The position numbers were made by a program, and so were the translations under genes. 64,000 nucleotides of DNA from JALORV01 sp035498175 (GTDB lineage Bacteria > Pseudomonadota > Gammaproteobacteria > Burkholderiales > Burkholderiaceae_F), in assembly GCA_035498175.1 (NCBI GenBank), contig DATKAJ010000014.1, positions 1-64,000 of the forward strand, in the 5' to 3' direction. Position 1 is the first letter of the stretch, and each line of letters opens with the position of its first letter. Shown here piece by piece: positions 57,756 through 64,000 of the stretch. The notes under the pieces are model-generated. The model was given only the letters and a program-made list of their open reading frames with translations. It was not told the origin of the DNA and did no database searches.

Positions 57756-58565
57756 ATGACGAAGCGGCCTCATGGAAACCTGGCGTGGCGCCTGGCTTTG
57801 GTGCTGACTGCGCTGATGCTGGGCGGCTGCAGCTGGCTGGGCATCGACAACCTGTTCGAGAAGGACAATACGGCGCGCTGGGACGCCGACAAATTGTACG
57901 CGGAGGCGCGTGCCGAACTGTCGGCAGGCAACTGGGCGAAGGCCCGCGAGTACTACCAGAAGCTCGAGTCGCGCTACCCCTTCGGCCGGCACGCGCAGCA
58001 GGCGCTGATGGAGATCGCCTACACCTACTACAAAGAGGGCGAGTCGGCGCAGGCGGTCCAGGCAGCCGACCGCTTTATCCGCCAGTATCCGAACAACCCG
58101 AACATCGACTACATGTACTACCTGAAGGGCCTCGCGACCTTCAGCGAGAACGTTGGCATCGTCGGGCTGATCCTCGCACAGGACTCGATCCAGCGCGACG
58201 CCAAGGGGGCGCGCGAATCTTTCGACGCCTTCAAGGACCTGATCACCCGTTTCCCGGACAGCAAGTACACCGAGGACGCGCGGGCACGCATGCGCTACCT
58301 GCTGAACGCGATGGCATTGTCGGAGCTCGACGTCGCCAACTTCTACTTCGTGCGCAAGGCCTATGTCGCCGCGATCCAGCGAGCGCAGGTGGTCGTGCGC
58401 GACTACCAGAGTTCGCCGGTGACGGAGGATGCATTGATCCTGATGGCGCGCTCCTACCAGGCGCTCGAAATGCCGGACCTGCAGGCCGACACCGAGCGCG
58501 TCATCGCGCTCAACTATCCGGACAGCCGTTACCTGCGCAACAAGAAGGTGCTGACGGCGCGCTAG
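57756..58565 (+). CDS. bamD: Outer-membrane assembly lipoprotein BamD
   Basis: 269 aa. Essential partner of BamA in outer-membrane protein insertion. Lipobox MLGGC at about residue 25, then TPR-like repeats: LYAEARAELSAGNWAKAREYYQ (core AELSAGNWAKAREYY), KLESRYPFGRHAQQA, FIRQYPNNPNIDYMYYLKG and FPDSKYTEDARARM. Its likely -10 (TATACT, 57723-57728) lies inside the rluD coding region. The stop overlaps the convergent helicase gene by 4 bases. Confidence 0.96.
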   Translation: MTKRPHGNLAWRLALVLTALMLGGCSWLGIDNLFEKDNTARWDADKLYAEARAELSAGNWAKAREYYQKLESRYPFGRHAQQALMEIAYTYYKEGESAQAVQAADRFIRQYPNNPNIDYMYYLKGLATFSENVGIVGLILAQDSIQRDAKGARESFDAFKDLITRFPDSKYTEDARARMRYLLNAMALSELDVANFYFVRKAYVAAIQRAQVVVRDYQSSPVTEDALILMARSYQALEMPDLQADTERVIALNYPDSRYLRNKKVLTAR

Positions 58566-60601
58566 GCGGGACGACGCCGCGTCAGGAATCCGATCGCTTC
58601 CGCCTCGCTGCGCGTGCGGGCAAACGGCGGAAGGCTCGCCAGCACAACACGTCCGTAGGACTTGGTCAGCACGCGCTCGTCGAGCAGCATCAGCACGCCG
58701 CGGTCGTTCTCGTCGCGGATCAGCCGGCCCGCGCCCTGCTGCAGCTTCAGCACCGCCTCGGGCAGCTGGTAGTCGTTGAAGGGATTGCGGCCGAGGCGGC
58801 GCAGGTAGCGGATCTTCGCCTCGACGATCGGATCGTCCGGCGGCGCGAACGGCAGTTTGTCGATGACGACCAGCGATAACGCATCGCCGCGGATGTCGAT
58901 CCCTTCCCAGAAGCTCGCCGAGCCGACCAGCACCGCGTTGCCGGAAGCGCGAAAGCCGTCGAGCAGCGCGCGGCGGCTGCTCGAGCCCTGCACCAGCAGC
59001 GGCAGCGGGCACGCGTCACGCTGCATCAGCTGCTGCAGGCGTGCCGCCACGCGATCGACCGCGCGCAGGGTCGTGCACAGCACGAAAGCGCGCCCGCCGT
59101 TGGCCATCAGCAACGGCCAGGCGAGATCAGCGACGCGCTCGGCAAAGCGCGCGTCGCTCGGAACCGGCATGGCCGGAGGCAGGTACAGCAGCGCCTGGCG
59201 CGGAAAATCGAACGGACTTTCCCAGCGCGCGGTGCGCGCTTCGATGCCGAGTTCGGCGAGGAAGTGGTCGAAGCGGCCACCCGTCGTCAGGGTCGCCGAG
59301 GTCAGGATCCACGCCTGCGGCTGGACTTCACGCGCGCGGGCGAGCAGGCGCCCAACCGCCAGCGGAGTCTTGTGGAACTGCGCGCCGTGTGTCGACACCG
59401 AAACCCAGCGCACCGCTGCATCGGAAGCCGCCGCATCACCCTCGACGCCGTCTTCGTCTGGCGCGCGAACTTCACGGTCGTCGTGCAGCGCGCCGCTCCA
59501 CTCGCTCAGGCTGCGCCTCAGCTCCGCTACGCGCGGCGCCAGCAGATCGAGTTCCGGATCGCGACCGCGGTTGATTTCGACCGCGCGCGCGAAGGTCGCA
59601 GCCTCGTTGTCGAGGGCCTCGAACGCATCGGCCAGCGCGGCCCGATCCGGCACGCGCGCGATTGGCGTCCGCGAGCCCGGCGCCAGCCCCATGGTGCCGA
59701 GCGCGAGGCGCAGGTCGCGTACCGCCTTGTCCAGTGCCGCTGTCAGCGCGATCCAGGATGCCCCGTCGGGCGCGCGCGCGAGCCCGAGTGCGCGGCCATC
59801 GCGCGAGGCTTCGAGCCATTGCGCCAACGAAAGCGTGGTGCCGAAGAAGTCCGCCGCGACGTCTGGTACCTGATGCGCCTCGTCGAGAATGACCGTGTCG
59901 ACCGCCGGAAGGAAGTCGCGGATGGAGTCGTCGCGCAGCGCGAGATCGGCGAGAAACAGGTGATGGTTGACGACCACGACGTCCGCCGCCTGGGCCTCGC
60001 GACGCGCCTTGAAAACGAAACACTCGGCCAGGCGCGGACACTCGGCGCCGAGGCAGTTGTCACGCGTCGAAGTCACCAGCGGCCACACGGCAGCGGTCTC
60101 GGGCACCTCGGCCAGCTCGGCCCGGTCGCCGGTCGTGGTCATCGATGCGAAGCGCGCGATCGAGCGCAAATGGCGCGCGTCCTCACGCGATGCAAGTAGC
60201 CCCTCAGCCTCCGCGCGCGCCAGGCGGTGCAGGCACAGATAGTTCGCGCGTCCCTTCAGCAGCGCCGTCGCGGCATTGAGCCTGAGCGCCTTCAGCACCG
60301 CCGGCAGGTCCTTGCGGAACAGCTGGTCCTGCAGCGGCTTGGTTCCGGTCGACACCAGCAGCTTGCCGCCACCGAGCAGCGCGGGAACCAGGTAGGCAAA
60401 GGTCTTGCCCGTGCCGGTGCCAGCCTCGGCGACGAGCGTGTCGCCGGCCGCGATCGCGCGATGCACCGCGAGTGCCATTTCGGCCTGTGATGTGCGCGGC
60501 ACGAAGCCCCCGACTGAGGCAGCGAGCGCGCCGTCTGACGCAAACGCATGCTCGATCCGCTGCGCGACCGCGTCGGCCGCGTGCGTGCCCGCTTCGCTCA
60601 C
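58562..60601 (-). CDS. ATP-dependent DNA helicase, YoaA/DinG family
   Basis: 679 aa, XPD-like superfamily 2 helicase. Walker A AEAGTGTGKT (about 58-67), four cysteines for a 4Fe-4S cluster (Cys123, Cys183, Cys188, Cys194), DEAH in VILDEAHQVPD, and C-terminal motifs QGAGRLIRDENDRG. The length and the Cys spacing fit YoaA, which partners HolC to repair stalled forks. Its stop region overlaps bamD by 4 bases and its start lies next to the DUF465 gene. Confidence 0.92.
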   Translation of the reverse strand: MSEAGTHAADAVAQRIEHAFASDGALAASVGGFVPRTSQAEMALAVHRAIAAGDTLVAEAGTGTGKTFAYLVPALLGGGKLLVSTGTKPLQDQLFRKDLPAVLKALRLNAATALLKGRANYLCLHRLARAEAEGLLASREDARHLRSIARFASMTTTGDRAELAEVPETAAVWPLVTSTRDNCLGAECPRLAECFVFKARREAQAADVVVVNHHLFLADLALRDDSIRDFLPAVDTVILDEAHQVPDVAADFFGTTLSLAQWLEASRDGRALGLARAPDGASWIALTAALDKAVRDLRLALGTMGLAPGSRTPIARVPDRAALADAFEALDNEAATFARAVEINRGRDPELDLLAPRVAELRRSLSEWSGALHDDREVRAPDEDGVEGDAAASDAAVRWVSVSTHGAQFHKTPLAVGRLLARAREVQPQAWILTSATLTTGGRFDHFLAELGIEARTARWESPFDFPRQALLYLPPAMPVPSDARFAERVADLAWPLLMANGGRAFVLCTTLRAVDRVAARLQQLMQRDACPLPLLVQGSSSRRALLDGFRASGNAVLVGSASFWEGIDIRGDALSLVVIDKLPFAPPDDPIVEAKIRYLRRLGRNPFNDYQLPEAVLKLQQGAGRLIRDENDRGVLMLLDERVLTKSYGRVVLASLPPFARTRSEAEAIGFLTRRRPA

Positions 60602-60795
60602 GCCGGTATGTCGGGCACCAGCCGCATCTCGAGCAGTCGCACCGAATCCTTGATCTGCAGCTTGCGCTTCTTCATCCGCCTCAGCGCGAGCTCGTCGACG
60701 CCGGGTTGGTGCGCCAGGCGCTCGATCGCCTCGTCGAGGTCGCGATGCTCGATCTGGAGTTCAATGATGCGACGCTTGATCTCGTCCTGTTCCAT
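60598..60795 (-). CDS. DUF465 (YdcH-like) family protein
   Basis: 65 aa, entirely helical: a charged N-terminal helix (EIKRRIIELQIEHRDLDEAIE) and a basic C-terminal helix with ALRRMKKRKLQIKDSV, the DUF465 signature. Function unknown. The ATGA overlap at 60598 couples it to the helicase gene. Confidence 0.92.
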   Translation of the reverse strand: MEQDEIKRRIIELQIEHRDLDEAIERLAHQPGVDELALRRMKKRKLQIKDSVRLLEMRLVPDIPA

Positions 60796-60892
60796 CGAGC
60801 CAGCAAATCGTCAAAGTGGGCCCGAAAGGCCGTAGTACCCGACGCTCTGCGGATCGTCGGGCCGCCGATGATAGACTCCTTCGAAAGCCTCA

Positions 60893-61675
60893 GTGACCGG
60901 CGTGTCCAGCTTCAAAGTCAACGTCTGCGTGGCCCAGCACATCGGGGACCGGCAGGAGCAGCAGGACCGCGTGGCGATCATCACCAGCCCACGCAATCCC
61001 GGAGCCATGCTCGCGATCGTCGCAGACGGCATGGGTGGGCGGACGGGCGGTCGGCTCGCCGCCGACCAGGTCGTCTCAACCGCCGAAAACCTCTTCAAGG
61101 ACATGACGGATCGCGATTCGACGTACCGCGACATGCTGCTGCATCTCGCGGCCGAGGCGCACACGGTGATCCGGCTGACGGCAATCGCCGCGGAGAAGGA
61201 GCCGCACAGCACGCTGTGCGCGTTGATCATCAAGAAGAACTACGCGATCTGGGCCCACGCCGGCGACAGTCGCCTGTACTTCTTCCGCGGCGGACGCCTG
61301 ATCCATCGCACCGAGGATCACACCTACGCCGAGCAGTTGCGGCTCGAAGGCCGGCACGAAGACGCCGAACTCGCCGCCGCCCGCTACAAGAACATCCTCG
61401 TCAGTGCGCTTGGCATCAACAAAAAGCCCAAGGTGGTGATCGCCGAGGACGCGGCGCTGCGCGAGGGCGACATCTTCCTGCTGACGAGCGACGGCCTGTG
61501 GGCCTACTTCGACGACGACGAACTTGTCGAGATCCTGCACCAGTTGCCACCGCGCGAAGCCTCGGAGCGCCTGGTTTCGCTCGCGCGCGAACGGGCCGAA
61601 GGCCGCGGCGACAACCTCTCGCTCGCGATCATCCGGCTCGATCCACAGCCAAAGGCGCCGACGTCGCGCTCGTAG
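60893..61675 (+). CDS. PP2C-family serine/threonine protein phosphatase
   Basis: 260 aa. All the metal-ligand Asp motifs of the PPM family are present: VADGMGGRTGG, HAGDSRLYFF, LTSDGLWAYF and RGDNLSLAII. The first motif is DRQEQQDR. It dephosphorylates Ser/Thr proteins or removes phosphate from small molecules; no kinase gene is next to it. Two possible starts, GTG at 60893 or GTG at 60902. The gap that follows (61676-61927) shows no gene. Confidence 0.9.
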   Translation: MTGVSSFKVNVCVAQHIGDRQEQQDRVAIITSPRNPGAMLAIVADGMGGRTGGRLAADQVVSTAENLFKDMTDRDSTYRDMLLHLAAEAHTVIRLTAIAAEKEPHSTLCALIIKKNYAIWAHAGDSRLYFFRGGRLIHRTEDHTYAEQLRLEGRHEDAELAAARYKNILVSALGINKKPKVVIAEDAALREGDIFLLTSDGLWAYFDDDELVEILHQLPPREASERLVSLARERAEGRGDNLSLAIIRLDPQPKAPTSRS

Positions 61676-61927
61676 CGTCGCGCCGCCGGAGTTTCATCGC
61701 CGCGCTCTGCTTTCGAAGCACCCGGCGAGCGGATGACGGGCGAGAAGCTGGCCGATCTGGCGCGTTGCGCCACTGATTCAACAGCCGCTGGGACGTTTCG
61801 GGCCGGTACCCTTGTGACGCCCGGGAGATGAATGCGGGCGAGCTTGCAACACCGTCGCCAATACGTGCCCATCGTCGGCGCCGTGCGCCGCTGACAGATC
61901 AGGCAACTCCGACCGGCAGTGCGGGCC

Positions 61928-62656
61928 TTACTGAGTCACCCCCGCCTCCTCGGCCTTCTTGCGCAGCGCCTCGCGCTCGGCCTCCTTCTTTGCGAGGTCC
62001 TGCTTGCGCTGCGCGCGACGCTCTTCGCGCTTCTTGCGCTCGACCGCGTTGGCTTCAGCGCGCTTGGCGGCATCAGCCTGCTTCTGCTCGTACTCCGTGA
62101 CTTTCTTCGGCGCTTCGGCAGCGTGTTGCTGCTCCTTGGCCAGTCGTTGCGCATGTTCCTGCTGCTTACGCTCGAGGTCGGCCTTGTTGCGCTCGATCTC
62201 TTCCGACGTGAGGCCCGGCTTGGCTGCGGCCGCCTTGTCCTGCCGCTGCTGTGTGTCGGCGCGCGCGGCGGCCTCGCGCGCCTTACGCGCCTCGTCCGCG
62301 GCCGGCTGGCCCTCCTGCTGTTCGGCGCGCTTGCGCTGCAGGTCCTCGTAGTCCAGCTTCCGCTTCAGGTCCTTGGCCTCGAGCTCGACGCGGTGAACGT
62401 CGTTCCGCGCTGACTCGCGCTCGCGGCGCACTTTCTCGCGGCAGTCGTTGACGAGAATCTGGCGGTAGCAGTCCTTGTCGCGCTCGTCGTAGACCTGCTT
62501 CAGGCGCGCCTGCTCCTTTTGAGCCGCGGCGATCGCCTGGTCGGCCTGCTGTCGAGTAGTGATGCTGCCCGAGGGGTAGCGGGAGAGGAAATCCTGGGCG
62601 TGCGCGGTTGAGGCCGCGACGAGGGCGACGAGAGCGAATGGAAAAATGATGCGCAT
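61928..62656 (-). CDS. Exported coiled-coil protein
   Basis: 242 aa. Signal peptide ending near AHAQ. The mature chain is almost all coiled coil, rich in Lys, Glu, Arg and Ala (about 45-240), with two cysteines near 60-75 (DCYRQILVNDC). Family unknown. No catalytic motif. Same strand as zapE, 32 bases downstream of its stop. Confidence 0.75.
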   Translation of the reverse strand: MRIIFPFALVALVAASTAHAQDFLSRYPSGSITTRQQADQAIAAAQKEQARLKQVYDERDKDCYRQILVNDCREKVRRERESARNDVHRVELEAKDLKRKLDYEDLQRKRAEQQEGQPAADEARKAREAAARADTQQRQDKAAAAKPGLTSEEIERNKADLERKQQEHAQRLAKEQQHAAEAPKKVTEYEQKQADAAKRAEANAVERKKREERRAQRKQDLAKKEAEREALRKKAEEAGVTQ

Positions 62657-62687
62657 CAGGGCTTAACGTGCGGCGTGCGGCGTCGGT

Positions 62688-63779
62688 CTACACGCTCACG
62701 ACGGCACGGCGCGTGGCCTCCAGATAGGCGCGCGACTGCATTTCCTCCAGTCGGGACACCGTACGGGCGAATTCGTTCGCCAGGGCGCCGGCCGGATAAA
62801 GCTCCAGCGGCGCTGCCTCCGCCGATAGCAGCAGCTTGACTCGGTGGTCGTACAGGACGTCGACCAGCCAGGTAAAGCGCCGCGCCTCCGAGGCCTGTCC
62901 GGCGGACATGCGCGGGACATTGGACAGCACTACCGTGTGGAACTGCGCTGCCAGCTCCAGATAGTCGTTTTGCGAGCGCGGTCCGCCACACAGCACCGCG
63001 AAGTCGAACCAGACCACGCCGCCGGCGCGCCGCCGGGCGCGGATCGTGCGCGACTCGATGTGGAGTATGGGCTCGTCGTCCTCCGCCTCGGCCACGCGCT
63101 CGAAGGCCTCCGCGAGACTTCGCTCGGCGGCTTCGCCCCACGGGGTCACATAGGCTTCAATCCGCTCCATCGCGCGCCGCCGGTAATCGACCCCGCCGTC
63201 GACCTGCACGATATCCAGCCGATCTTTGAGCAGCGCGATCGCCGGCAGCAGCCGGTCGCGATGCAGGCCGTCGGGATAGAGCGCGTCCGGCGTGTAGTTC
63301 GACGTCAACACGAAGCCGGTATTGAGTGCGAAGAGGCGATCGAGCAGGCGGTACAGGATCATCGCGTCGGCGATGTCTGAAACGTGGAATTCGTCGAAGC
63401 AGATCAGACGATGCCTGCGCGCCACGCGAAGGGCGACTTCATCGAGCGGATCGGGCGTGCCCCTGAGTTCGTGCATCTCCGCGTGCACGCCGCGCATGAA
63501 CTCGTGAAAATGAACGCGTGTCTTGCGGATCACCGGCACGGTGGCGAAGAAGGCATCCATGAGGAAGCTCTTGCCGCGACCGACGTCACCCCAGAGATAG
63601 ACGCCGCGCGGCACCGGCGGCCGCGCCAGCAGCTTCTTCAGCGCGTTGGAGCGCTGCGCTTTGTAGGCCACCCAGTCGTCGTACAGCTGCTGCAAACGGT
63701 CGGCGGCGTGCTGCTGCGAGGCGTCGAGCGCGTAACCGCGCAACGCCAGCGCCTCACCGAGGTGGGTCTTGAAGGGCAC
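62688..63779 (-). CDS. zapE: Cell division protein ZapE (AFG1-like ATPase)
   Basis: 363 aa, usual length. AAA+ type P-loop GDVGRGKS (64-71), Walker B ICFDEFHVSDI, and the AFG1 motif TSNYTPDALYPDGLHR. ZapE regulates Z-ring dynamics. Next to the lpd gene, as in many betaproteobacteria where sucA-sucB-lpd-zapE lie together. Confidence 0.95.
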   Translation of the reverse strand: MPFKTHLGEALALRGYALDASQQHAADRLQQLYDDWVAYKAQRSNALKKLLARPPVPRGVYLWGDVGRGKSFLMDAFFATVPVIRKTRVHFHEFMRGVHAEMHELRGTPDPLDEVALRVARRHRLICFDEFHVSDIADAMILYRLLDRLFALNTGFVLTSNYTPDALYPDGLHRDRLLPAIALLKDRLDIVQVDGGVDYRRRAMERIEAYVTPWGEAAERSLAEAFERVAEAEDDEPILHIESRTIRARRRAGGVVWFDFAVLCGGPRSQNDYLELAAQFHTVVLSNVPRMSAGQASEARRFTWLVDVLYDHRVKLLLSAEAAPLELYPAGALANEFARTVSRLEEMQSRAYLEATRRAVVSV

Positions 63780-63812
63780 GCTGCGGTCGCTTGCTCTGCG
63801 GGCAGCGGACGA

Positions 63813-64000
63813 TCAGAGGTTCAGCGTCCGCTTGTCCACGGCCAGCGCGGCTTCCTTGGTGGCCTCGGCCAGCGAAGGGTGCGCGTGACAGATGCGCGCG
63901 ATGTCCTCGGCCGACGCGTGGAACTCCATCGCCACCACCGCCTCCGAGATCAGTTCGGAAGCCAACGGTCCGATGATGTGCACGCCGAGAATCTCGTCGG
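63813..64000 (-). CDS. lpd: Dihydrolipoyl dehydrogenase, C-terminal part
   Basis: Partial; the gene runs off the right edge with 61 sense codons seen. The visible end has ILGVHIIGPLASELI and the active-site His motif ICHAHPSLAEAT, ending DKRTLNL. This is the dimer-interface domain of E3, which re-oxidises lipoyl groups of 2-oxoacid dehydrogenases. Its partner with zapE suggests the 2-oxoglutarate complex (odhA-odhB-lpd). The FAD and NAD domains lie outside the window. Confidence 0.93.
   Translation of the reverse strand, partial: DEILGVHIIGPLASELISEAVVAMEFHASAEDIARICHAHPSLAEATKEAALAVDKRTLNL

Noticed and set aside
61676..61927. Possible small gene in the gap after the PP2C gene
   Set aside because: Frames in the gap are short, have no ribosome site and no recognisable protein; it is left as plain intergenic DNA.
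1..64000. CRISPR arrays, insertion sequences, prophage or integron elements
   Set aside because: No regularly spaced repeat, transposase, integrase or flanking inverted repeat was found anywhere in the window.

Overview
The window is about 64 kb of very GC-rich, gene-dense chromosome. The best fit is a free-living, PHB-accumulating betaproteobacterium of the Burkholderiales/Rhodocyclales kind. The evidence is gene order: bamD / rluD-pgeF-phaC-phaA-phaB, a PhaR repressor beside rimO, zapE directly downstream of an lpd end, and uvrC-pgsA followed by tRNA-Gly, tRNA-Cys and tRNA-Leu. No rRNA operon, insertion sequence, prophage, CRISPR array or plasmid gene is visible. This is mostly ordinary chromosome with one accessory-looking block at 38-50.5 kb.

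Region by region. 0-12.8 kb (+ strand mainly): the end of a YheS-type ABC-F protein, then a tightly coupled chain of acyl-CoA metabolism genes (AMACR-type CoA enzyme, histidine phosphatase, LvaA/ACAD11-type kinase), a ClpX-like ATPase with no zinc domain, an MFS carrier, a TPR protein, an S41-like peptidase, pirin, an SRPBCC protein, a quinone oxidoreductase, an ACAD11-like acyl-CoA dehydrogenase and a GST. 12.8-17 kb (- strand): DUF1178, tRNA-Leu(UAA), a methyltransferase, tRNA-Cys(GCA), tRNA-Gly(GCC), pgsA, uvrC. 17-30 kb: an atypical efp, a 12-residue-repeat protein, ompR/envZ-like two-component genes, a DUF4241 protein, ispF/ispD, mfd, an outer-membrane pseudogene remnant, a large TPR protein, serB and a CDF cation transporter. 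30-38 kb: a coiled-coil membrane protein, a PgaC-like glycosyltransferase, VOC and DUF882 proteins, a BktB-like thiolase, an outer-membrane protein, a GST, rimO and phaR.

38-50.5 kb: a three-gene ABC importer, then an AraC-type regulator divergent from a seven-gene run. That run starts with a large AtsD-like arylsulfatase and continues only with exported products (small secreted protein, DUF2092 protein, YGG/Ala-repeat protein, two beta-barrels, a lipoprotein). This is the best candidate for a little-described system: a periplasmic/outer-membrane sulfate-ester module. 50.5-64 kb: small envelope proteins, phaB-phaA-phaC, pgeF-rluD divergent from bamD, a YoaA/DinG helicase, a DUF465 protein, a PP2C phosphatase, a coiled-coil exported protein, zapE and the lpd C-terminus.

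The genes worth most attention are the ClpX-like protein (altered pore loop), the EF-P with a Gly-Arg loop tip, the promoter/hairpin/T-run in front of mfd, the methyltransferase placed inside a conserved tRNA run, and the sulfatase module. Coordinates of starts were set by overlap with upstream stops, ribosome-binding sites and family N-termini. No database search was run.
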